Counted from the first letter of the stretch, positions 1-8,226 are shown. The stretch is DNA of 64,000 nucleotides from an uncultured Modestobacter sp. (GCF_947486615.1 NZ_CANKUD010000006.1:1-64000); one strand, 5' to 3'. The notes: generated by a model not told the origin, from the sequence alone. Made by a program: numbers and translations.

Positions 1-131
<131 letters not shown>

Positions 132-208
132 GACGGAACTGTACGGCAGCTCTGCGTGTCGCTACGGTACGAGACTCAGCCTCTGCTCTAGGTCAGGCTC
201 CTGTGGTC

Positions 209-400
209 TCATCCGTTGAGCTTCTTCGGGAAGTGCCCACCCAGCTCGCCGGTCGTGAACTGACACCGGTTGGGGCAGTTGATGCCCACCGCGTCTTCCC
301 GGACCGGTCCGGCTGAGCCGAAGGCGTCGGCGCCACTCCAGGTGACGGCGGCGGCCTCGCCGCACTTGGGGCAGGTCTCGGAGGTAGTGCGCTGCGACAT
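209..400 (-). CDS. Small CxxC zinc-ribbon-like protein, 63 aa
   Basis: The 63-residue product has CPKCG near residue 10 and a second cysteine pair, CPNRC, near residue 42. This is the arrangement of a small treble-clef or zinc-ribbon knuckle that would bind one zinc ion. A clear Shine-Dalgarno sequence, GAGGAG, sits six bases before the ATG, which makes the gene credible despite its size. There are no membrane segments. It stands alone between the Ser-Asp repeat gene and a long non-coding stretch. The function is unknown. Nucleic-acid or protein binding is only a guess from the fold. Confidence 0.65.
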   Translation of the reverse strand: MSQRTTSETCPKCGEAAAVTWSGADAFGSAGPVREDAVGINCPNRCQFTTGELGGHFPKKLNG

Positions 401-514
401 GGTGATCTCCTCATGTCTGAACTTGGGTTGGTGTGATGCCGATCACGACGGTAGGTCGAGCATCTGGCAAGGAGCTGTGAGTCGCAGCGAGGCTCCCATT
501 GCGGGTGAACGCAG

Positions 515-546
515 AACGGCCCCGCCTCCCAGGAGACGGGGGCGTT
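515..546. terminator. Imperfect GC-rich hairpin, possible terminator
   Basis: AACGGCCCCG and CGGGGGCGTT face each other across a short loop. The stem is GC-rich with one imperfection. It lies in the non-coding gap upstream of the zinc-ribbon gene and could end transcription from either side. Confidence 0.35.
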
Positions 547-635
547 CTCGTGCGCAGCAGCAGTCAACGTGACGAGCGGAATCGCTCGGGAGCCGCCGGG
601 GGTCCGTGAGTGCTCGGCATCGAAGATCTTGTTTC

Positions 636-860
636 CTAGTTGCGCTGAGAGAACAGGCGGCGTAGCCGCTTCCTCTCGTCGGGCTGCGACGTTGCCGTTC
701 GTTCTTCGTCGACCGTGCGGTGCAGTTCGAGAAGCACCTCGTTCGCTGCCCGCTGCCACTCGGGCAGCGACGAGTCGAGCGTCGCTCGGATCTCATCCAA
801 GGAGTTCTTCGCGCGAACTCGGTAGGCGAGTGCGCCGAGGGCCTGTCGACCCGGTCAACC
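636..860 (-). pseudogene. Possible C-terminal gene remnant, about 75 aa
   Basis: One minus-strand frame ending in TAG at 636-638 reads like real protein: Ala-, Glu-, Arg- and Leu-rich amphipathic helices ending RKRLRRLFSQRN. It has no ATG or GTG start, only a possible internal TTG, and an in-frame TGA stands just upstream, so it appears to be the tail of a decayed gene. I recognise no family. Apart from this fragment and the hairpin at 515-546, I see nothing coding between 401 and 937. Confidence 0.25.
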
Positions 861-937
861 GTGCGGCCTGCCAGGTTGGGTTTGCTTATCGCGATCTGAC
901 CGCGCAAAGGTCAGCCCTTATCAATTGCTGACGAGAG

Positions 938-1405
938 TCACTTGCCATTTTTGGGCCGGGCACGATACAGAAGAACCCCGGTGGTAACACTCAACAACGC
1001 TATGACTCCGTACCAGATCTCTCTCAGGGGAGGGGGTTCAGCTGCTGCAAGAATAGTGACGAAGGCGGCGATTGCTGCCCCGCCGAGGAGGCTCGCAATG
1101 GCTAGCAGCCAAGCCGACCACGCGTCTGGTGGCTCCGAAAGGCTTCGGGCGGCCGTGCGGACGTCCTCAACGTCGACCACCGTCGCGTGTCGGTCGCGGG
1201 CGAACTGAACCGCCGTGACGCCTAAACTTCGCGTGAATTCATCGCCCCTGGCAATCAGTTCGCTCCGCGCTTCAACGACCCATCCGGATAGCGTGGGTGG
1301 GGCGGCCATTGCCTTGTTGATAGCGTCTGTGACTGCGGCCTCTGTCAGCGCTACGGCTGGGCTGATGTCGGCTTCGGGAAGCTTCGGCTCCCTGCTCTCT
1401 GTCAC
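938..1405 (-). CDS. Histone-fold-like protein with two C-terminal membrane helices, 155 aa
   Basis: Start GTG at 1405, two bases after the stop of the upstream gene, so the two are co-transcribed and probably translationally coupled. Residues about 41-89 align without gaps to helix 2, loop 2 and helix 3 of archaeal histones such as HMfB. The visible matches are an EAR start, a FAR segment near residues 68-70, and the VEDVRTAAR stretch near 79-87 that corresponds to the KAEDIELAVRR region. A helix near residues 20-33 could be helix 1. Hydrophobic segments at about 98-121 and 129-147 predict two membrane helices, with a basic tail. The fold assignment is my own alignment by eye. If correct, this is a membrane-linked histone-fold protein, whose role could be dimerisation or tethering of DNA. 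The function is otherwise unknown. Confidence 0.6.
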   Translation of the reverse strand: MTESREPKLPEADISPAVALTEAAVTDAINKAMAAPPTLSGWVVEARSELIARGDEFTRSLGVTAVQFARDRHATVVDVEDVRTAARSLSEPPDAWSAWLLAIASLLGGAAIAAFVTILAAAEPPPLREIWYGVIALLSVTTGVLLYRARPKNGK

Positions 1406-1407
1406 CT

Positions 1408-1812
1408 CTAGGTCTTCTCCCCGTCTTTAGCGACGCCATAGACAGGGCCATCTTCGGGGGGTGATTGCAGTTGATTGGCTATTGTGAATCGGCGACTCAG
1501 CAGCCAATCTTGGATCTCTGGTGCAATATCCGAGTCTAGGCGATGGGCCTCGAAGTTCCTAAGCTCGTTCGGCCCATAAGCTTCAAGTGAGGCCGTTAAG
1601 CGGTCAAGCGCTCTTGCCTGTAGCTCTATTCGAGCCTCCGCGATCAGTCGCTCCGCCTCGTGCGTCCTTCGAGCAGAAAAGAACCCGACGATTCTGCCGA
1701 CGACGCCTGTCGCGGAAGCCCCAGCCAAAAGACCGGACAGTGTGGCAAGCAGGTGCGGGGAGAGGCTCACAAGGTCGATCGGCGCGCTGAGGATGTCGCC
1801 GACGCCTGTCAT
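1408..1812 (-). CDS. Membrane protein with coiled-coil segment, 134 aa
   Basis: This is the first gene of a two-gene minus-strand unit with the histone-fold-like gene. It starts with ATG at 1812. Residues about 18-47 form one hydrophobic stretch with small residues (LSGLLAGASATGVVGRIVGFF). It is followed by a charged, heptad-like helix at about 50-78 and a soluble tail. The product looks like a single-pass anchor with a cytoplasmic coiled coil. I recognise no family. The tight linkage suggests the two products act together, perhaps as a membrane complex. Confidence 0.6.
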   Translation of the reverse strand: MTGVGDILSAPIDLVSLSPHLLATLSGLLAGASATGVVGRIVGFFSARRTHEAERLIAEARIELQARALDRLTASLEAYGPNELRNFEAHRLDSDIAPEIQDWLLSRRFTIANQLQSPPEDGPVYGVAKDGEKT

Positions 1813-1841
1813 GCGGCGAATCTACCCTGCTAACGGATAGA

Positions 1842-2208
1842 TCAGTATGGGATGGCACTGGCATGTGCCCCACCAGCAGTCTCCGGGGTCAACGCGGCGA
1901 TCGGAGTCGCACTGGTTCTCCGGCGTTGCGCGGGCCGCGCCTCGCCAACGCCGTCGAGCAGCTCCGACGCCGCCGTGAGCGGGTAGTTCTCCGCCCGGTC
2001 GGGGCCGTCCTCGACGTCGACCGCGATGCGGCCAGCCTCGAAGTCGGAGGTGGCGCAGGCGAGCGAGGCGTCGGCGGGCGTCGTCGGCTCGACCGTCCTC
2101 CGGCGCTCCCTCCGACTGCTCCGCACCGCCCTCACGGCGACGACGCGCAGCGGCTCGACGGCGGAGGGCGGTCGGCGACAACGGGCTGAACATGGTCATC
2201 GAGGACAC
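1842..2208 (-). other. Non-coding or decayed stretch, no supported gene
   Basis: Between 1813 and 2324 no frame gives a convincing protein. One minus-strand frame contains a protein-like patch with acidic and hydrophobic alternation (DFEAGRIAVDVEDG), and a second frame carries a possible ATG at 2208 followed by Arg-rich nonsense. This could be an old pseudogene with frameshifts. I cannot assign it to a family. Confidence 0.25.
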
Positions 2209-2324
2209 GCAGGCTTCTGCCGAGTAGGCCGCCTACGCTCGGGTCTGCCTCCGCCGGGTACCCCCGTGTCCGGCGGAGGCCCTCGTGTAGCTGCTCACTC
2301 AGCATGGTCCAGCGCTAAGCCTTA

Positions 2325-2366
2325 CGGCACTGAGCCCCATCACCGTAATGACGGGGCTCAGTGCCG
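2325..2366. terminator. Perfect 14-bp hairpin terminator
   Basis: CGGCACTGAGCCCC at 2325-2338 is exactly complementary to GGGGCTCAGTGCCG at 2353-2366, with a 14-base loop. It sits just beyond the 3' end of the broken LGFP/Excalibur gene and is well placed to end its transcript. It could work in both directions. Confidence 0.75.
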
Positions 2367-2384
2367 CACTGTCACTGTTGACCG

Positions 2385-3140
2385 CTAGCGCGGGTCGATC
2401 TCGCAGGCGATTCCGTCGTAGTCGCGGTCAAGCCTCGGCGCCTTATCCCGGTTCCCCGCGGCGGAGCGGACGGTTTCTGGTGTTCCAGACGTCCGTGCAG
2501 TTGTCGTAGTACGCGTTCACTGGAGGAGTGGTGCCGCAGCCGACGACGACAGTGCCGCCGCTTGGGGTCCACTGAATCGATCCGCATTGGAAGTCTTAGG
2601 CGCGACCACCGGGGATGGAGAACTCGTCGGTGACCGGGAAGCCGAGTGCGCTGTTCTCCCAGCCCAGCCGTGCCCAACGGTCGCGAATCGCTCCGCCGAT
2701 GTTGTGCGCTCCGGTGGCGGAGACCAGTAGATCGAGCCGCCCTGGAAGTGGTTGTAGCGCCCGTACTTAAACGGTTTGCCGGACTCGTTGGTCAGCGGGA
2801 AGCCCAGGAACGAGTTCCCCAGCCCTGTGAACTCCACTTCTCCCAGATGGCGCCAGGCACTCCGTGTGCACCTGCCCCCGGCGTCCAGTAGATCCCCCCG
2901 TTCTGGAACAGGCTGTAGCGACCGAAGACAGCTGGGGTGACGCGCTCGTCCGTCAGCGGCAGCCCGAGCGCGCTCGCCGCACCACCGAGCGCACGGTAGT
3001 TGTGGAGGATGGCGCCTACTACTTGCCGGGTGCCACCATCCGGCGACGGATAGGGGTCGGCTGTGGCGGTCGGCGCCAGGGTGACTGCTGCGGCGGTCGT
3101 TCGTTGCTTGGACGCCCCGAGTCAGTACGGCGGGCACTGA
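2385..3140 (-). pseudogene. Broken secreted protein: LGFP repeats plus C-terminal Excalibur domain
   Basis: Reading the minus strand across frames recovers one coherent protein. It starts with the end of a signal-like region (TLAPTATADPYP). Three LGFP-type repeats follow, with motifs [53 protein letters not shown] and a final FQCGSIQWTP. After a linker, an Excalibur calcium-binding motif reads YYDNCTDVW, PLRRGEPG and LDRDYDGIACE, ending in TAG at 2385-2387. At least three single-base frameshifts and one in-frame TAA between GGRA and DFQ break the frame. LGFP repeats occur in actinobacterial exported proteins and are thought to bind the cell envelope. Excalibur domains are small Cys and Asp-rich extracellular modules. 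The lesions mostly fall next to G or C runs, so sequencing indels are a real alternative to gene decay. Confidence 0.7.
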
Positions 3141-3728
3141 GCCCCCGGCCTTGGTCGTTCGCTGGTGGCTGTGGTGCAGTCGGTCACCGCTCTGTTGGCC
3201 CTGTGACCGCTAAAAAGGTACTTGGCCACGCACGGGCCCGTTGGCCCGGAGTCCTGGGTCGACAAGCCACAGCTGCGTACGTGTCGCACGGACCCGAAGA
3301 ACTGGCCCATACGATTCGGGGGCGTCCGTCCGAGAGTTGGCCGACCTGCCTAGCATGCGGGTAGGCATACGCGCCGTGCTGGGGCAGACCGAAGCCGGAC
3401 AGTGCAATTAATCTTGTCGTACAGGCATCGCTTACTCATCGAAAACGTGCTGAGACGAGCTCATGCAGCCAACGTCGCCCAACGGTATACGTGCTGGTGA
3501 GAGCTAATGCTCGCCAATATCCAACGTTGATCAACTACGTCAAGATCAATTCGCAGGGTTATAGGTTCACGTCCTATCGGGGGAGCCGCGTCGGACCGCT
3601 CACCGGCGGAACGTCGATCCGGGGTGTCGGCTCGGCAGCCTCGACGTGATCGGATCGATCGACTTCGTGATCGGGCTCGCTGACTCGGGTCAGGGGCTCC
3701 GCCCTGAGGGCGTTGAGCGATCCAGCAC
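3141..3728. other. Intergenic stretch, no gene seen
   Basis: No frame on either strand carries recognisable protein or a start with a ribosome binding site. I see no strong hairpin or repeat. Base composition is more AT-rich than the DNA to the right. It separates the decayed left-end region from the peptide-transporter island. Confidence 0.4.
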
Positions 3729-5573
3729 CTACCCGGCGGCGCCGCTGCTGCGCGCACCGCTGCCGGACGGCGTCAACTGCTCGAGGCCTCTCGTGTCCGT
3801 CCTCGCCGCGGACCTCGGTGCGACCCCGGCACCATCGACCGCCGCGGTGGCCGGCCAGACGTCGTCGCGTGTCATCGGGGTGGCGCGTTCGGGGACCGAG
3901 TGCACCGCGCTCTCCAGATCGGGGCGGGTCGATGGGTCGTCGAGGCGAAGAACGCGATCCGCCCGGGCGAGGAACGCCGAGGAGTGCGTCGCCACGATCG
4001 TGACGCGGTCGTCGCGCTGCCGGTCGATGATGTCGAGCACCGCGGCTTCGGTGGCTGGGTCCAGGTGAGCGGTGGGCTCGTCGAGCAGCAGCAGTGGCCG
4101 ATCGCTGGCGACGGCTCGAACGATGGACAGGCGTTGCCGTTCTCCGCCCGACAGGCTGGTACCGCTCCGTTCGAGGGGGGTGTTGAGCCCCTCGGCACTG
4201 AGGCGATCGGCGAGTCCGATCGCGGTGAGCAGGTCGAGCAGCGTGGAGTCATCCACCGATCCGGGTCCGCCCGGGGCGAGGAACGTGCGGATCGTGGCCC
4301 CCAGGGTCGGCGTTCCCTGCTCCACGTACGCGATGCTCCGCCAGAGGTCCGTGGGTGACCAGTCGGCCAGTTCGCGGCCCCCCACCGTGATGCGTCCGGA
4401 TCGAAGTGGGGCGAAGCCGGCGATGGCCGACAGCAGCGTGGTCTTCCCCGATCCGCTGGGGCCGACGAGACACACGAGTTCCCCCTTCCTCGCCAGCACG
4501 GACACCGGGCCTATCTCGACGCCTTCACTCGCTGAGACGACGGCCTGCTCGATCTCGACCGAGGGAGCGGGCCGCGGCACATCGAGGGCGCTGTCACGGC
4601 GTTCGGGCCGCGAGGAGTCCGCAGGCAGTTCGTCCAGTCGCGTTTCGGCAGCACGTGCCCGCTGCACCTGCTGCAGCATGTCGGCATACCTCGCCGCGGG
4701 GGCGAGCAGGATCGCGAGCGCGCCGAGGAAGCCGGAGATCTCGGCTCCCGAGGCAGCTCCGCGGGACACGAGGACCATGCCGAACGATCCGAGGGAGATC
4801 AGCAGGAGCAGCGAGGTGGATTTCACGATGAGGTCGACCAGGGCCTGAGCGTGGCCGACCCGGCGTTCCGCCACGGCGACTTCCCCGAGTTTCGTGTCGA
4901 AGCGGCGCAGATAGTCGGGGGCCAGTCCGAAGACGGTCGCAGATCTGATGGACCGCAGGTACTCGCCGATGTCGGCCGTCGTGGCCGCCAACGCGCTGAG
5001 CCCCTGGGACGCGCGCTCCTTGACCGGGCGTATGACCACGCCGATCACGAGACCCACGATGATCAGAGCAGCGAAGAGCGCCAGGGTCAGTCGCCAGTCG
5101 AACACGACCATCAGCCCGAGGCAGCCGACGACGGTGATCACGGCCGTGCGCCGTCGGATCCGGTCGGCGGTCAGGAGCGGTTCGAGCTCGTTGACGTAGT
5201 GGCTGTAGAGCGCCGTGGCCTCTTCGACGCCGAGCCGCTCGACGTTGCGGGGCGCCAGCCGGATGAGGCGCTCTGCGACAGCGACCCGCAGTCGCTTCAT
5301 CTCGGTCGCCGCAACGCGGGTCAGGAGCAGCACCTGCCCGGCCGCGAAGCCGCCGGCGACCAGCACGGCCAGCAGCATGGGGGCCCAGATGGGCGGTCCG
5401 ATGGGGTCACCGTCGAGCACTCGAGCGACGCCGTAGGCGACTGCGACCGGCACGGCCAGCTCGACCACCGCTGCGAGCACCGCGAAGGCCTGCGCGATCC
5501 AGCGAGCTCGCCGGCTGACCCGGGCACCCGCGATCGGCGCTGGTCGACCGTCCTGCCCACTCGAGGTGCTCAT
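3729..5573 (-). CDS. ABC exporter, fused membrane and ATPase domains, 614 aa
   Basis: A half-transporter of the type that exports peptides, lipids or drugs as a homodimer. Residues about 25-290 hold the membrane domain with six hydrophobic segments. The nucleotide-binding domain follows, with Walker A GPSGSGKTT near 371, signature SLSGGERQR near 473, Walker B LLLLDEPTAHLD, and switch His in VATHSS. About 60 residues follow the ATPase core as a low-complexity tail. The ATG overlaps the stop of the upstream permease gene (ATGA), so the two are translationally coupled. It is the last gene of the minus-strand operon that begins with two precursor-like genes, so export of their products is the natural guess. 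No N-terminal C39 peptidase domain is present, so it would not itself cleave a leader. Confidence 0.85.
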   Translation of the reverse strand: MSTSSGQDGRPAPIAGARVSRRARWIAQAFAVLAAVVELAVPVAVAYGVARVLDGDPIGPPIWAPMLLAVLVAGGFAAGQVLLLTRVAATEMKRLRVAVAERLIRLAPRNVERLGVEEATALYSHYVNELEPLLTADRIRRRTAVITVVGCLGLMVVFDWRLTLALFAALIIVGLVIGVVIRPVKERASQGLSALAATTADIGEYLRSIRSATVFGLAPDYLRRFDTKLGEVAVAERRVGHAQALVDLIVKSTSLLLLISLGSFGMVLVSRGAASGAEISGFLGALAILLAPAARYADMLQQVQRARAAETRLDELPADSSRPERRDSALDVPRPAPSVEIEQAVVSASEGVEIGPVSVLARKGELVCLVGPSGSGKTTLLSAIAGFAPLRSGRITVGGRELADWSPTDLWRSIAYVEQGTPTLGATIRTFLAPGGPGSVDDSTLLDLLTAIGLADRLSAEGLNTPLERSGTSLSGGERQRLSIVRAVASDRPLLLLDEPTAHLDPATEAAVLDIIDRQRDDRVTIVATHSSAFLARADRVLRLDDPSTRPDLESAVHSVPERATPMTRDDVWPATAAVDGAGVAPRSAARTDTRGLEQLTPSGSGARSSGAAG

Positions 5574-6367
5574 CGGGCTGCCCGGTCGCGCCGGAGGCTG
5601 AGGACGGCCATGGTGGCGAGCACGAGCGCGCAGGCGACTGTGGGCGCCACGTGCGCCAGATCAGGTCCGGGCACCAGCAGTTCCGATGTCGCTGCCCGGG
5701 GCAGCCACACGCTCCCTCGACCGAGGAGACCGGTGAGCAGAGGTTCGAGTCCGACCAGGTAGACGATCATCGCGATCGTGATCGCGACCCACCGGCGGGT
5801 CAGGGCCGCCAGTCCGAACGCGATGAGACCGATGAGCACCCCTTGCGCGGCCGCTCCGGCAATGGTCGACCCAGCACTGTGCCACGCGGAGAGATGCGCG
5901 ACCTCCGGTGCTCCCGAGATCGCCGCGTCAGTTCCGGCGAGCGCGACCACGGCCGATGCGGCACCAGCGACACCGACGAGGACGAGGACGATCCCGGCGC
6001 GCACGAGGAAGAGGCGCCGCAGGCGTCGGGTCGCCACCGCGAGCTGCAGCAGTGCCCCCGACGACATCTCGCCACCAGCAGCGCGTACGCCGAGGGCGAT
6101 CGCCGCGATGGGGACGAGCATCGTCAGGCTGCTCCGGGCCATCGCGGCGAGCTCGTCGTCGGTGGAGCCGGCGTCGAGGACGGTGCTGGTCTGGAGCTGG
6201 AGTCCACCGCCCCCGGACGACGCGTCTCCCGTGGCGACGTTCACGGCGAGGTAGCTGAGCACCCCGCACAGACCGACGAGGGCGCCCATCGTGACGAGCG
6301 TGACCGGGTCACGGGTCCATCGGGGGAGTTCAGCCTTCACCGTGCGCAGGCTGTCGGGGACGGTCAT
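5570..6367 (-). CDS. ABC-2 type permease, 265 aa
   Basis: A membrane protein with about six hydrophobic segments, starting around residue 25 (LVTMGALVGLCGVLSYLAV) and continuing to the C-terminus. This is the layout of ABC-2 permeases that pair with a separate ATPase. I chose ATG at 6367 because GAGGAG lies six bases upstream. It overlaps the end of the ATPase gene by 38 bases and its own stop overlaps the next ATG, so three transporter genes are tightly coupled. In antibiotic-peptide clusters such ATPase/permease pairs often give producer immunity. That role is inferred from context only. Confidence 0.8.
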   Translation of the reverse strand: MTVPDSLRTVKAELPRWTRDPVTLVTMGALVGLCGVLSYLAVNVATGDASSGGGGLQLQTSTVLDAGSTDDELAAMARSSLTMLVPIAAIALGVRAAGGEMSSGALLQLAVATRRLRRLFLVRAGIVLVLVGVAGAASAVVALAGTDAAISGAPEVAHLSAWHSAGSTIAGAAAQGVLIGLIAFGLAALTRRWVAITIAMIVYLVGLEPLLTGLLGRGSVWLPRAATSELLVPGPDLAHVAPTVACALVLATMAVLSLRRDRAAR

Positions 6368-7310
6368 GGAACCTCTCCTCAAGGGTCGCGTGGCGTTCCT
6401 CGGAAGTGAGCACGGGGATCCCTGCCTCGCCGAGGACCCGGTTCGCGGCGGAGGCGTCGTGGCTGAACACCACCGGGGCTCCGGAGCTGTCTCGTCGGCA
6501 GTGCAGGCCGGCGTGGGTGAGGAGGACCTGGGCGCGGTCCGTGTCGGCCCTGCTCATCCGCAAGATCGTCATCTGGTGCGTGCCGACGAAGTCGTTCGTC
6601 GGACCGCCGAAGACGAGCCGTCCTCGGTCGAGCACCAGCAGGTGGCTGCACGACGACTCGACCTCGTGCAGATCGTGGCTGGACAGCAGCACGGTCCGCC
6701 CCTCACCGGACAGCTGGATGAGGAGCTCACGTATCCGTTGGCGGGCGTCTGGATCCAGCCCGTTCATCGGCTCGTCGAGGAGCACGAGCTCGGTGCCGAC
6801 CAGGATCGCGGCGGCGAGCGACAGGCGTTGCCTGTTGCCCAGCGACAGACGGCTCAGTCGGGTCCGCATCTCCGCGGCGATGTCGACCAGCTCGGCCACG
6901 CGGGCGACGTCCCCTCGTGAAGCGCCGGACAGTCGCGCGAGGTAGGTGAGGTTCTTCCGCACGGTCCACGTCGGCCACATCGCCATGCCGTCGGTGGCCG
7001 CGCCGACGCCCCGCCCCACCGATTCGTGAGCGGAGATGTCGGTGCCGAACTGCTCGACCCTCCCAGCCGATGCCCGCTGGACGCCGGCGAGGATCCGGAG
7101 CAGCGTCGACTTGCCGCTGCCGTTGGCTCCGACCAGGCCGACGACCGTTCCCCGGTGGAGGGAGAACGAGATGTCCTCCAGTGCGGTTCGGTCCCCGTAG
7201 ACGTGGCGGAGGTGCTCGACGGTGCAGATCCCGGCTTCGTTGACGATGATCGTCTTCCTCCTGCATGGAGGGATGCCCCTCCCCCGGCGGGGAGCCGGAG
7301 GGAGGGACAC
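6330..7310 (-). CDS. ABC transporter ATPase subunit, 306-326 aa
   Basis: A stand-alone nucleotide-binding protein: Walker A GANGSGKST, signature LSLGNRQRLS, Walker B LVLLDEPMNGLDP, switch LSSHDLHEV, then a C-terminal region of about 90 residues as in DrrA or BcrA-type ATPases. It should energise the permease encoded next. The start is odd. Homology begins at about VEHLRHVYGDRTALEDISF, and a perfect AGGAGGA sits at 7256-7262 five bases before ATCATCGTC, with no ATG, GTG or TTG there. The only usual in-frame start is GTG at 7310, which lacks a good binding site and adds a Pro/Arg-rich N-terminus. Either ATC at 7250 is used, or a base is wrong. Confidence 0.8.
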   Translation of the reverse strand: MSLPPAPRRGRGIPPCRRKTIIVNEAGICTVEHLRHVYGDRTALEDISFSLHRGTVVGLVGANGSGKSTLLRILAGVQRASAGRVEQFGTDISAHESVGRGVGAATDGMAMWPTWTVRKNLTYLARLSGASRGDVARVAELVDIAAEMRTRLSRLSLGNRQRLSLAAAILVGTELVLLDEPMNGLDPDARQRIRELLIQLSGEGRTVLLSSHDLHEVESSCSHLLVLDRGRLVFGGPTNDFVGTHQMTILRMSRADTDRAQVLLTHAGLHCRRDSSGAPVVFSHDASAANRVLGEAGIPVLTSEERHATLEERFHDRPRQPAHGEG

Positions 7311-7330
7311 CCTGTGAAGGTCGGACCGGC

Positions 7331-7732
7331 TCAGCCGCCGTAGCTGGCGCAGACGACCACACCGACGCTGACGCAGAAGCCCATGCGCGGGTCGAGACCC
7401 GGGCGGACCTGCACGAGCGGCGACTGCGAAGCGTGCCCGTCCTCGGGGAGCTCGAACTCCCGTGTCGTCAGACGGAGTCCCTCCGGGGTGGGCACGCCGT
7501 AGCTCTGGAGCGTGGGCACGTTGGCGGTCTCTGCCGTGTACTCACGCCGCTCCGAGTACGTCGGCATCGCGGCGATGCCGTTCACGTAGTCGAGGAACCC
7601 GTCCGTCGAGATGATGTCGATGAACTGGTCGATCTGCTTCGTGACCGCTTCCTTGTTGACCCGGTGGCGGATCTCGGCGATCGTCCGGTCCACCTCGGTG
7701 GGCTCGGCGGTGCGGGTGTCTGCGAGGGACAT
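7331..7732 (-). CDS. Candidate peptide precursor with NHLP-like leader, 133 aa
   Basis: ATG at 7732 with AAAGGA seven bases upstream. The N-terminal part is helical (KQIDQFIDIISTDGFLDYV near 32-50). It is followed by YGVPTPEGLRLTTREFE at about 78-94, which resembles the G-x-PEG-(V/L)-x-(V/L) segment ending nitrile-hydratase-like leader peptides. The C-terminus is a small-residue and Cys-rich tail, MGFCVSVGVVVCASYGG (117-133), with Cys at 120 and 128 and three Ser. A paralogue of almost the same length lies two genes upstream. This is the architecture of a RiPP precursor, but no recognisable modifying enzyme lies in the window, so the end product is unknown. A short GC-rich stem-loop lies in the 80-base gap before the ATPase gene and could reduce transporter expression relative to this gene. 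Confidence 0.6.
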   Translation of the reverse strand: MSLADTRTAEPTEVDRTIAEIRHRVNKEAVTKQIDQFIDIISTDGFLDYVNGIAAMPTYSERREYTAETANVPTLQSYGVPTPEGLRLTTREFELPEDGHASQSPLVQVRPGLDPRMGFCVSVGVVVCASYGG

Positions 7733-7782
7733 GACAGTTCCTTTCATCGGGGGACCTTCCATTGCTGGAACCTCAGGGAGTG

Positions 7783-8223
7783 CTAGGAGGACTGAGCCGC
7801 GTAGGCCTGGAGAGCGGGAAGCCACGTCGCGTCCTTCGTCGTGCCGGACCACCACGTGTAGCCGACCAGGACGGCGATGCGTTCGCCGCTCCTCAGGTCG
7901 AGCACCAGGGGAGCACCGAGGCGCTTGACGGCGCCGAAGGACGGAAATCCTCCACGGGCTCCGGCAGCGGTGACCCGGCTGTACTGCGGGAGGAACTCCA
8001 TGGAGACGTTCAGCACGTCCGCGGAGGACAGAGTCCGCCACGAGCCGAGCGTGAGGACGTCACCCGCCAACTCGATTCGGCCGCGGTGGGGAAAGAGGAC
8101 CCGCTGGTCCACGACAGCGGCGACCCGGCGGGGTTTCGTGCTCTTCCGGAGCTCGTCGACGGTCGCTGCGTGATAGGTGTCGGACAACGACGTTCGTCCC
8201 TGTGTCACGTTCGCCTCGACCAC
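7783..8223 (-). CDS. Small soluble protein of the precursor operon, 146 aa
   Basis: It lies between the two precursor-like genes and starts three bases after the stop of the first, at GTG 8223. A second GTG at 8208 with GAGG five bases upstream is an alternative start. The sequence is beta-rich, with LFPHRGRIELAGDVLTLGSW near 45-64 and a conserved-looking C-terminal block containing RGGFPSFG, APLVLDLRSGERIAVLVGYTWWSG and a WLPAL end. There are no membrane helices or signal peptide. The pattern suggests a PH-like or lipocalin-like barrel, but I cannot name a family. Its position argues for a role in handling, binding or immunity toward the exported peptide. Confidence 0.6.
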   Translation of the reverse strand: MVEANVTQGRTSLSDTYHAATVDELRKSTKPRRVAAVVDQRVLFPHRGRIELAGDVLTLGSWRTLSSADVLNVSMEFLPQYSRVTAAGARGGFPSFGAVKRLGAPLVLDLRSGERIAVLVGYTWWSGTTKDATWLPALQAYAAQSS

Positions 8224-8226
8224 TTC

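Noticed and set aside
2026-2388. Plus-strand 120-codon frame
   Set aside because: No binding site or family signal. It runs across the terminator hairpin at 2325-2366.
7265-7310. Strong terminator between the precursor-like gene and the ABC ATPase gene
   Set aside because: Only a 6-bp GC stem (7279-7284 with 7289-7294) is perfect. At most a weak attenuator, so not listed as a feature.
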